DNA of 64,000 nt from Aquimarina sp. AU58 (GTDB lineage Bacteria > Bacteroidota > Bacteroidia > Flavobacteriales > Flavobacteriaceae), in the NCBI RefSeq assembly GCF_900312745.1, contig NZ_OMPD01000014.1:3381826-3445825 (forward strand). Direction: 5' to 3'. The position numbers and the translations under genes were made by a program. The notes below the pieces were generated by a model. That model was not told the origin of the DNA and ran no database searches. It worked only from the letters and a program-made list of their open reading frames with translations. Every line of letters starts with the position of its first letter. Position 1 is the stretch's first letter. Below, one piece after another: positions 44,070 through 50,510 of this stretch.

Positions 44070-46199
44070 TCAAATCGCTACAACAACATCTGGTATTTTT
44101 GCTTCTAGTAGCTGGCCGTTTTGTAATGCAACTACTCGATCTGCCATTGCAATGGTATCGGGTCTATGCGCAATAATTATTCTTGTAATATTCAATTTCT
44201 TTACTGTCGTATTCACTACAGATTCTAACCCTATATCAAGATGTGAGGTAGCTTCATCGAGGAACAATATTTTAGGTTTTTTGTATAAAGCTCTTGCAAG
44301 TAGCAATCTTTGTTTTTGCCCACCAGACAAGCTACTTCCCATATCCCCAATTAGAGTATGATATCCCATTGGCATTGCCATGATATCTTGGTGTATAGCC
44401 GCCATCTGCGCACATTGTTCTATCCATTCCTGATCAAAATCAGGATCAAAAAAGCAAATATTATCTGCAATACTACCCGATAATAGTTGATCATTTTGCA
44501 TTACTGTACCTATTAAATTTCTATACGTTCGTAGCCCTACTTTTCGTATATCATATCCATCAACAAGAATAGTTCCGGTTTCTGGTTTTAGTAACCCCAA
44601 CATTACTTTCATTAATGTTGTTTTTCCGCATCCCGATGCTCCCACTACTGCTATAGAGCTCCCCTCCTCTATTTTGAAATTAAGATTCTTAAATAAATAC
44701 GGTTCATTATCAGAATATCTAAAACTAATATTCTCCAAATCCAACTCTCCTTTTACCTGTGACAACTGCCTTTTACCATCGATATCTTCTTCTTGTCCTG
44801 TAAGAATGATATCGCCAAGGCGTTCCATATGAAGGGAAAGCATTTTAAATTGTATAAATTTATTAACCAAAGCAGAAGCTTTTTCTGTAAACTGACTTTT
44901 ATAAGACATAAAAGCATATAGCATTCCAATAGTCATCAAGCTATCCATCACTAATGAGGCAGCCAGATAAATCACAATTATATTTTCGAGTCCAAATAAA
45001 AATCCATTAATAAAGTTATAACCGATATCTAATTTGCCAATTCGTATACCAGTATTCATAGCATCGGCATAATAATTATGCCACACGGTTTGTCGTTGAC
45101 TTTCATTACCAAATAGCTTAACACTTTGGATACCTCTAACGGTTTCCATAAAATTAGAATTCTGTTTGGCATCTGCTACAATAGCTTCTTCTTTCAATTG
45201 TCTATACGGGCGATACAATGCTAATCGCACTATTATATATAATGCTACAGCAACCAGAACAATAAAGGCAAGTGTTGTGCTATATATAAACATCATAACC
45301 AGAAGCCCGATAGCCATTATACCATCTACAACGGTTTCAATAAGACCGGTAGTTAATAGTTGTTTTACATCTTCCAGAGATCCGAATCGGGAGATAATAT
45401 CACCAATATGTCTTTTTTCAAAGTAATCCATTGGCAGTTTTAACAAATGCCGTAACAGATTTGCTGCCATTTGGATATTGAGCTGTGTTCCCATATACAA
45501 AATAACGACTCCACGTAACGCAGTTACTGCCAAATTAACCAGCTTCATAAGGCCAAAACCTAATGCTAGTATCAACAATAAATCCAAATCTCGGCTAATA
45601 ATAACATCATCGACTACTAACTGCATATAAAATGGAGTTGCTATCGCAAATACCTGTAGTAACAATGACAATACCAGAATTTGTGTCAATACTCTCTTTA
45701 AACCTGTAATTCTACTCCAGAAATCAGATAGTTTTGCTCTTTTTGAAATTTTTTCTGGCTTAAAATCAGGTGTAGGTGTCAATTCTAATGCTACTCCTGT
45801 AAAATGCTTCGAAACTTCTGACAGTTTCATTATCCTTTTTCCAACGGCCGGATCGTGGATAGTGACTTTATTTCCTTTTACTGAAGTGAGTACAACAAAA
45901 TGATTTAAATTCCAATGTAAAATACATGGAGTGTTTAATTGCGAAAGCTCTTCTAATTCAAGGCGTAGCGGTCTGGAGCTAAACTGAAGATTATCTGCTA
46001 ATTTTATAAGCCCTTGTAGCGTTGCTCCTTTTGCAGATATAGAGTATTTACGTCGTAAAGCATTGAGGTCCAATTTATGTCCATAATAATTAGCGACCAT
46101 AGCTATAGAAGTTAGCCCACACTCTGCTACCTCTGTTTGTATGATGACGGGGACTCTTTTCTCCCAGCCGTAATGAAGTAAATGAATTGGGTTTTGCAT
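44070..46199 (-). CDS. peptidase C39-containing ABC exporter (bacteriocin/RiPP processing and export)
   Basis: The 709-residue protein has three domains. An N-terminal C39 cysteine protease carries C27 in EVAECGLTS, H100 in NLNHFVVL and D116 in IHDPAVG. A six-helix exporter membrane domain follows (about 160-440). The ATPase domain has Walker A GASGCGKTT, signature LSGGQKQR and Walker B ILFLDEATSHLD. Such exporters cut leaders after a double glycine and pump the core across the inner membrane. It lies 3 bp downstream of the HlyD gene and completes the operon that begins with the precursor genes at 48387-47460. Confidence 0.95.
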   Translation of the reverse strand: MQNPIHLLHYGWEKRVPVIIQTEVAECGLTSIAMVANYYGHKLDLNALRRKYSISAKGATLQGLIKLADNLQFSSRPLRLELEELSQLNTPCILHWNLNHFVVLTSVKGNKVTIHDPAVGKRIMKLSEVSKHFTGVALELTPTPDFKPEKISKRAKLSDFWSRITGLKRVLTQILVLSLLLQVFAIATPFYMQLVVDDVIISRDLDLLLILALGFGLMKLVNLAVTALRGVVILYMGTQLNIQMAANLLRHLLKLPMDYFEKRHIGDIISRFGSLEDVKQLLTTGLIETVVDGIMAIGLLVMMFIYSTTLAFIVLVAVALYIIVRLALYRPYRQLKEEAIVADAKQNSNFMETVRGIQSVKLFGNESQRQTVWHNYYADAMNTGIRIGKLDIGYNFINGFLFGLENIIVIYLAASLVMDSLMTIGMLYAFMSYKSQFTEKASALVNKFIQFKMLSLHMERLGDIILTGQEEDIDGKRQLSQVKGELDLENISFRYSDNEPYLFKNLNFKIEEGSSIAVVGASGCGKTTLMKVMLGLLKPETGTILVDGYDIRKVGLRTYRNLIGTVMQNDQLLSGSIADNICFFDPDFDQEWIEQCAQMAAIHQDIMAMPMGYHTLIGDMGSSLSGGQKQRLLLARALYKKPKILFLDEATSHLDIGLESVVNTTVKKLNITRIIIAHRPDTIAMADRVVALQNGQLLEAKIPDVVVAI

Positions 46200-46202
46200 A
46201 TA

Positions 46203-47450
46203 CTATAATTTTCCTTTTAGACTATATATAGGTTCTAACAACCATTGCCCCAGGCTGCGTTCTTCTAAAATAATATCTGCTGCTACAGACATTCCTGATT
46301 GCAATGGCATTTTTTTACCATATGCATTAATAGTTTGTACATCTAGAGCAACTTTTATGCGATATACCGGTTCTTGCATAGGAATGGGTATAGTAACCTC
46401 GTTTGGGCTAATAACCGCTTCTGCTATTTGCACAATTTTACCTTGGTACAATCCATATCGTTGATACGGAAAAGCATCATATCGTAATAATACCTGCTGG
46501 TTCTTTTTTACAAAACCAATAGCTCTCGAAGGCAAAAACAATTCGGCATACAGCGTTGTATTTTCTGGTATGATGGTTAGTATGGGTACAGCAGAAGATA
46601 CATTTTGCCCAATATTAACCTGGGTTGAAGTAATACGGCCATTTACAGGGGCTTTGATCATATAAGAATGGCTGTTTTTTAATTCTATAAGACGTTCTTC
46701 TTTTTGTGCCAGCTGATTTTCTAATTCTTTTAATCGGGTACTTTTGCGTAAAGGAGATTGCTCCTGCTGCTTTCGTATATTGGCTATTTCTGTTTTCTTA
46801 TTGATTTGTAATCTTTTAGTAGCATTAAAAGATGCCTTAGCACTAAAATATATACTTCTTTTACTAGTAAGGTCATCTTCAGAAACTAGCCCTTTTACTC
46901 TAAGTTGCTTATAGGTATTCCATTGGCTTTTTGCCAGTTGTACTTGTTCTTTCTGGTTTTGTAATTGCTGATTGATCTGGTAATATTCATTCTTATGATT
47001 TATAAGAATGGTAGATAATCGGCTACCTTCGCTATCCAGAACTTGTGTTTCATCAATAATTCGTTGTTCGAGGTTTATTTTTTGTTGCTCTAGTCGGGTA
47101 ATCAATTGTTGATTGATGCTTATACTATCCTTTGTACCTCGTTCTGTAGTAACTTCGAGTAGGTTTTGGCCTTTACTAATTTTTTGACCATCTGTACTAT
47201 GTTTTTTATCGATAACTCCATTAAATGGAGCATACACTCGCACTAAACCTTTGTCGGGTACCAAATACCCTGTTACCATCTCACGACGGGCAAAGGTTCC
47301 GAACGCTAAAAAAAGCCCCACCATCGTAACTACAAAAACCAGTATACCTGTAAATATCCAAAAGGATATGGGTCGTATTAATAAAACATCTCCTAATAAC
47401 CGTTGGGTATTATTTTTTATGGCTTCTTTACGAAATAGCGGGGAACTCAT
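46203..47450 (-). CDS. HlyD-family periplasmic adaptor (bacteriocin secretion)
   Basis: The 415-residue protein has one N-terminal membrane helix (about 31-53), a lipoyl half-motif (FNGVIDKKHSTDGQKISKGQNL), a long coiled-coil hairpin (about 115-260), the second half (IKAPVNGRITSTQVNIGQNV) and beta-barrel parts. It links the inner-membrane C39 exporter to an outer-membrane channel of TolC type, which is not in the window. Start and stop are 9 and 3 bp from its neighbours, so it is in one operon with the precursors and the exporter. Confidence 0.93.
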   Translation of the reverse strand: MSSPLFRKEAIKNNTQRLLGDVLLIRPISFWIFTGILVFVVTMVGLFLAFGTFARREMVTGYLVPDKGLVRVYAPFNGVIDKKHSTDGQKISKGQNLLEVTTERGTKDSISINQQLITRLEQQKINLEQRIIDETQVLDSEGSRLSTILINHKNEYYQINQQLQNQKEQVQLAKSQWNTYKQLRVKGLVSEDDLTSKRSIYFSAKASFNATKRLQINKKTEIANIRKQQEQSPLRKSTRLKELENQLAQKEERLIELKNSHSYMIKAPVNGRITSTQVNIGQNVSSAVPILTIIPENTTLYAELFLPSRAIGFVKKNQQVLLRYDAFPYQRYGLYQGKIVQIAEAVISPNEVTIPIPMQEPVYRIKVALDVQTINAYGKKMPLQSGMSVAADIILEERSLGQWLLEPIYSLKGKL

Positions 47451-47459
47451 AAGCTTTAT

Positions 47460-47645
47460 TTAGTGAATTCTTTGTGTGAAATTTTCACATTCAAAATTAT
47501 TAGATTGCCTTGTTGGATTTGTCGGGAAACTAATATGACAGGTTGGAGTACAAGAATCTACCACTCCTCCTTTTATGGTATTCATTTCAAGGTTTGATAT
47601 GGTACACTTATTAAGGTTCAGTTTTTTAATTTTATTGTTTTTCAT
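47460..47645 (-). CDS. double-glycine peptide precursor (class I lanthipeptide-type leader), 61 aa
   Basis: The product starts MKNNKIKKLNLNKCTISNLE and the leader ends NTIKGG (residue 27). The core VVDSCTPTCHISFPTNP... has three Cys and many Ser/Thr, fitting thioether or disulfide crosslinks. An upstream ATG at 47684 would add 13 residues not found in relatives. It lies 9 bp upstream of the HlyD gene, the closest of the precursors, and is clearly in the exporter operon. It belongs to the same leader family as the precursors at 43528, 43797, 48935 and 34593. Confidence 0.82.
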   Translation of the reverse strand: MKNNKIKKLNLNKCTISNLEMNTIKGGVVDSCTPTCHISFPTNPTRQSNNFECENFTQRIH

Positions 47646-47699
47646 GATATCATTAATTTTTATATTATTAATTTCTTTAATCATCTCAATAAAAGATTA

Positions 47700-47729
47700 C
47701 ATACAGGCCCAATTATATAGGCCTGTATG
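47700..47729 (-). terminator. intra-operon hairpin, possible attenuator
   Basis: A perfect 10-bp stem (47700-47709 with 47720-47729) lies between two precursor genes. The T tract on the minus strand is weak, which suggests partial termination so that peptide mRNA exceeds exporter mRNA. Confidence 0.5.
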
Positions 47730-47741
47730 ATATTCAAAGTA

Positions 47742-47903
47742 TTAGTCTTCAGACATACTACCTGCAATGGCACCAATAATAGCGCCTAATATAGCACCTA
47801 ATGGTCCTCCTATTGCATTTCCGATACCGGCACCTGTAATTGCACCGCTCGCTGCATCACCACCATTAACTTCCTGTACTTCTTCAAATTTTAAATCTCT
47901 CAT
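47742..47903 (-). CDS. double-glycine bacteriocin-like peptide (MRDLK leader), 53 aa
   Basis: The product is MRDLKFEEVQEVNGG followed by a 38-residue core rich in Gly, Ala and Ile (GAGIGNAIGGPLGAILGAII) and ending GSMSED. The leader is the classic bacteriocin double-glycine type, and GxxxG-like spacing in a hydrophobic core is typical of membrane-active class II (two-peptide) bacteriocins. There is no Cys, so LanC chemistry cannot apply. It sits between the peptides at 47939 and 47460. Confidence 0.83.
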   Translation of the reverse strand: MRDLKFEEVQEVNGGDAASGAITGAGIGNAIGGPLGAILGAIIGAIAGSMSED

Positions 47904-47938
47904 GTCTTTGATTTTTTAATTATTGTTATTAATTGCCA

Positions 47939-48157
47939 CTATGAAGGGTCTTTTTTTGAAGTAACAGCTGCTGCTGTAAAACCTGTGCATGCCGCTAAAC
48001 CTAGACTCCATGCTGCTACTGCTCCTAACCCTCCTGTTCCTGCTATCAATGCCGCACCACCAATAATTGCTACTGCACAACTTGCTCCTGAAGCTTCACT
48101 AGCTGTAACAGGTCCACCACTAACTTCTTTTACTTCGGTAAATTTTAAATCTCTCAT
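47939..48157 (-). CDS. double-glycine bacteriocin-like peptide (MRDLK leader), 72 aa
   Basis: The leader MRDLKFTEVKEVSGG is followed by a 57-residue core, hydrophobic and Gly/Ala-rich (AIIGGAALIAGTGGLGAVAA), with two Cys about 30 residues apart (ASCAV and AACTG) that could form a disulfide, and a basic/acidic end SKKDPS. It resembles class II bacteriocins. It lies 35 bp upstream of the next precursor and 53 bp downstream of the one at 48211, with similar A/T-rich 5' ends, so these three arose by duplication. Confidence 0.83.
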   Translation of the reverse strand: MRDLKFTEVKEVSGGPVTASEASGASCAVAIIGGAALIAGTGGLGAVAAWSLGLAACTGFTAAAVTSKKDPS

Positions 48158-48210
48158 TTTGTAAATTTTTAATTGTTAAACATTTGTTACGTATCCGATA
48201 GATCAAAAAA

Positions 48211-48387
48211 TTATTCTACAATAACTTTACCTACCTTATACACGGTACAAGCTGCTGCTGCTCCTTGCATACCTGGTACAAACCATCCTGCAATCGAAAC
48301 AACAGAACATGCTCCATCGACAAATTCTCCAAGGTTAAACTCTCCTCCATTTACTTCTTGTACTTCTTCAAGTTTTAAATCTCTCAT
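48211..48387 (-). CDS. double-glycine bacteriocin-like peptide (MRDLK leader), 58 aa; first gene of exporter operon
   Basis: The leader MRDLKLEEVQEVNGG is followed by a 43-residue core starting EFNLGEFVDGACSVVS and ending TVYKVGKVIVE, with two Cys (GACSV, AACTV) and a hydrophobic middle (IAGWFVPGMQGAAAA). The gene has its own well-formed promoter and palindromic operator just upstream and begins the operon that runs through two more MRDLK peptides, one lanthipeptide-type peptide, HlyD and the C39 exporter. Confidence 0.83.
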   Translation of the reverse strand: MRDLKLEEVQEVNGGEFNLGEFVDGACSVVSIAGWFVPGMQGAAAACTVYKVGKVIVE

Positions 48388-48421
48388 TTTTGTATTTTTA
48401 AATTGTTAAACATAAATTTCT

Positions 48422-48437
48422 ATCAAAGCGCTTTGAT
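48422..48437 (-). promoter_or_regulatory. palindromic operator ATCAAAGCGCTTTGAT
   Basis: The 16-bp perfect palindrome lies 5 nt downstream of the -7 box, where it would cover the transcription start. It resembles LacI-family operators. An identical copy at the same spacing is at 48962. Confidence 0.75.
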
Positions 48438-48442
48438 GCTAG

Positions 48443-48475
48443 CAAACATAAAGGAACAAGAAGGTTTTTTGCAAC
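48443..48475 (-). promoter_or_regulatory. promoter of the exporter operon (GTTG-N21-TATGTTTG)
   Basis: On the minus strand GTTG (48475-48472) and TATGTTTG (48450-48443) are 21 nt apart, matching the Bacteroidota -33/-7 promoter. The spacing is the same as at 48983-49015. Confidence 0.7.
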
Positions 48476-48490
48476 AGGTTATATTGGGTA

Positions 48491-48524
48491 TTCCAGAATT
48501 TCGAGCGTTTTTCCAGAATTTCGA
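48491..48524 (-). promoter_or_regulatory. upstream activating block with two TTCCAGAATTTCGA copies 20 bp apart
   Basis: Direct repeats occupy 48491-48504 and 48511-48524, two helical turns apart, starting 16 bp upstream of the -33 box. Tandem sites of this spacing suit an AraC-type activator. Confidence 0.6.
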
Positions 48525-48610
48525 TTTTGTTTTTACAGAAAAAAATGACTAAACCATTTCAAGTATTTTTTTTCTAAAAAAGAAAGTATGTTATCGTCTA
48601 ATAATCGTAA

Positions 48611-48646
48611 ACAAAAAATCGTCTGAAAATCTATTTTCAGACGATT
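48611..48646 (-). terminator. rho-independent terminator of the precursor gene at 48726
   Basis: A perfect 13-bp stem (48617-48629 with 48634-48646) has a 4-nt loop and, on the minus strand, a T6 tract. It makes the 48726-48935 gene a single-gene unit. Confidence 0.85.
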
Positions 48647-48725
48647 CATCTCAACTTTCGAAAAACTGTGTGTTTACAAATCAGCTAAAAATGTATTAGC
48701 AAAGAATCTCGATAAGTATTGTTGT

Positions 48726-48935
48726 TTATTTGTGAGCATTAACACATACCTGGCAGCTCATAGGTGTTTGTGAGTATTGACATGCCAATCCTTGCGTACC
48801 ATTTCCACAGCCAAATGGATCTGCTGTTGGTAAACCAGGCCCCGTTATTGGATGAGGCCAGTTTATTCCACCCTTAATGCTATCTAATTGTGCTACATTC
48901 ATTTTCTTAAGACTCAATTTCTTTTTACTTTTCAT
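48726..48935 (-). CDS. double-glycine peptide precursor (class I lanthipeptide-type leader), 69 aa
   Basis: The product starts MKSKKKLSLKKMNVAQLDSI and the leader ends SIKGG (residue 23). The core is Pro/Gly-rich (INWPHPITGPGLPTADPFG) and then Cys-rich (four Cys: FGCG, LACQ, MSCQ, QVCV) ending NAHK. An upstream ATG at 48959 lies next to the operator and is not used in relatives. It has its own promoter/operator and terminator, so it can be expressed without the exporter operon but under the same control elements. Confidence 0.83.
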   Translation of the reverse strand: MKSKKKLSLKKMNVAQLDSIKGGINWPHPITGPGLPTADPFGCGNGTQGLACQYSQTPMSCQVCVNAHK

Positions 48936-48961
48936 GATATTTAATTTTATGTTATACAAAT

Positions 48962-48977
48962 ATCAAAGCGCTTTGAT
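48962..48977 (-). promoter_or_regulatory. palindromic operator ATCAAAGCGCTTTGAT, second copy
   Basis: Identical to the palindrome at 48422, again 5 nt downstream of a TATGTTTG -7 box. Two extra bases extend the symmetry here (48961-48978). Confidence 0.75.
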
Positions 48978-48982
48978 AGAAA

Positions 48983-49015
48983 CAAACATAGCCTGTTCTA
49001 TAAGCTTGATGCAAA
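48983..49015 (-). promoter_or_regulatory. promoter of the 48726 precursor (TTTG-N21-TATGTTTG)
   Basis: On the minus strand TTTG (49015-49012) and TATGTTTG (48990-48983) are 21 nt apart, a consensus Bacteroidota promoter. Confidence 0.75.
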
Positions 49016-49030
49016 TGAATGTATTGAGTA

Positions 49031-49064
49031 TTCTGGAAAAACGCTCGTTTTTCCAGAATTTCGA
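49031..49064 (-). promoter_or_regulatory. upstream activating block, second copy
   Basis: The TTCCAGAATTTCGA copy at 49051-49064 lies 36 bp upstream of the -33 box, exactly as at 48511. The neighbouring element at 49031 is diverged and forms a 13-bp inverted repeat with 49048-49060. Confidence 0.6.
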
Positions 49065-49157
49065 CTTTTTTTAGATTAAATGACAGGAAATCTTACCAAG
49101 AGGAAGTTAAAATGCTCCTATGAAATTGTAGTTTTTGAAATTATAAAGAAAAAACGA

Positions 49158-50375
49158 TTAGCTAATCAAAAGGCATTCGTCCCATTTGGTGTCAAAAGGA
49201 GCCAAATAGGATATTATAGATAACCCGATACCAGCAACACCTTCAAGCAAACTTACTTCGGTTTTCCATTTTTCTTCGTCTGCTCCTCGCCATACCATAT
49301 ATCCCGCGTATCCTTGCTCATGTATCGCCATGTTAAGTGCTTTCTGTGCCCAAAAATCAGAAGCTTCCTTAAATACTATATCGTTTGTTTTTCTATACAA
49401 ATAATTATAAATAAGAAGTATCCCATATGCTCCATGGCACAATCCAGCATCCTGAACTCCCGCTTCTTCAATATCTTTTCGTTGCGTAGAATATTTTAAA
49501 ATAGCTATTGCTTCATCACTAATTTGGGTATCTCCTAATATTGTACCCGCTCTAAATATCGATATTCCTATCCCTAAATCTCCATAGCACCACGCTAATC
49601 TCGAATTATTATCCTCTACATTCTCTTCAACAACCCAATTAGGAAATGTAGCGGTTAGTGTTTTATCTTTATTTTTACAATGCAATATATAGCGCACCGA
49701 CTGTTGTAACATCTCTCTAACATCATCATAAAATTCTTTATGTTCGGCTATTCGGGATAGGAAATTAACCATACTTGATATTCCGTGAGACAAACTTAAA
49801 TTACACCCCTTAACTCCTTCTTCTTGCCTTAGAATAGACTCCCACCATACTCCGTGGTCATTCTTTTTTGATGATTTTTTTAGTGCTGCAATCAACTCAT
49901 CAAGGTAGTTCTTATAGTGTGTTTTTGCCTCTTCTGAAGCCAGATTTTGATAACGCTTTAAAAAATAATATCCATATCCCATTGCACCATGCAGAAAATC
50001 ATAATTCTCTATTTTTATATCGGCTCTCATTGCTTCTAACAAATAGGAATCTAAATCAGACGAAAGGAAGTCATCATCTAACTCTACAAACTCTTCTTCT
50101 TTAAGAATTTCGAGCACCCAACATGCTCCTGCAATTCCCGTACAAAAAGTGGGAAAAGTAAAACCATTATTAATAAGTTCTACAGCTCTTGTAATTGTTT
50201 CTGCTCCTTTATCTGCATGAATATCCTCATTTAAAAACTTTGAATAATAAAATTGAAATAAAGCAACTCCGGAAACTCCTGATAAAACCCCTACTTCCTG
50301 ATTGTTTTCTGCCTTAGCATCTAAAACCTCACTTATTTCTTTTAATTTATTCCTTAATTGAATTTCAATAGTCAT
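49158..50375 (-). CDS. LanC-family lanthionine synthetase (cyclase)
   Basis: The 405-residue protein has the alpha/alpha-barrel repeats of LanC: FCTGIAGACW, FLHGAMGYG, LSHGISSM, WCYGDLGIG, LCHGAYGIL and LLEGVAGIGL. Zinc ligands C263, C313 and H314 are all present, so it should be active. LanC joins Cys thiols to dehydrated Ser/Thr in a precursor peptide. No LanB-type dehydratase is in the window; either it is elsewhere in the genome or this enzyme has another role. It lies upstream of the precursor genes on the same strand. Confidence 0.92.
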   Translation of the reverse strand: MTIEIQLRNKLKEISEVLDAKAENNQEVGVLSGVSGVALFQFYYSKFLNEDIHADKGAETITRAVELINNGFTFPTFCTGIAGACWVLEILKEEEFVELDDDFLSSDLDSYLLEAMRADIKIENYDFLHGAMGYGYYFLKRYQNLASEEAKTHYKNYLDELIAALKKSSKKNDHGVWWESILRQEEGVKGCNLSLSHGISSMVNFLSRIAEHKEFYDDVREMLQQSVRYILHCKNKDKTLTATFPNWVVEENVEDNNSRLAWCYGDLGIGISIFRAGTILGDTQISDEAIAILKYSTQRKDIEEAGVQDAGLCHGAYGILLIYNYLYRKTNDIVFKEASDFWAQKALNMAIHEQGYAGYMVWRGADEEKWKTEVSLLEGVAGIGLSIISYLAPFDTKWDECLLIS

Positions 50376-50442
50376 GTAGTGCTTAGTATTTCGAATTTGT
50401 AAAGTGGTAAAGATAAAAAGTAAAATAGTAGGGCTTCAAACA

Positions 50443-50476
50443 ATACCAGTCTAAATTCTAGAATTTAGACTGGTAT
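50443..50476. terminator. perfect 34-bp palindrome between metalloprotease and lanC genes
   Basis: Seventeen bp on each side of 50459/50460 are fully complementary. It could terminate the metalloprotease transcript, but its centre AAATTCTAGAATTT also resembles the AAATTCCAGAATTT site at 43425, 67 bp upstream of lanC. Confidence 0.5.
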
Positions 50477-50510
50477 CTGTTTTTAGCATACAAAATGATA
50501 GAGTATATAT

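Noticed and set aside
48877..49074. Plus-strand open frame across the precursor promoter
   Set aside because: It covers the operator, -7 and -33 boxes of the minus-strand precursor and has no recognisable protein features.
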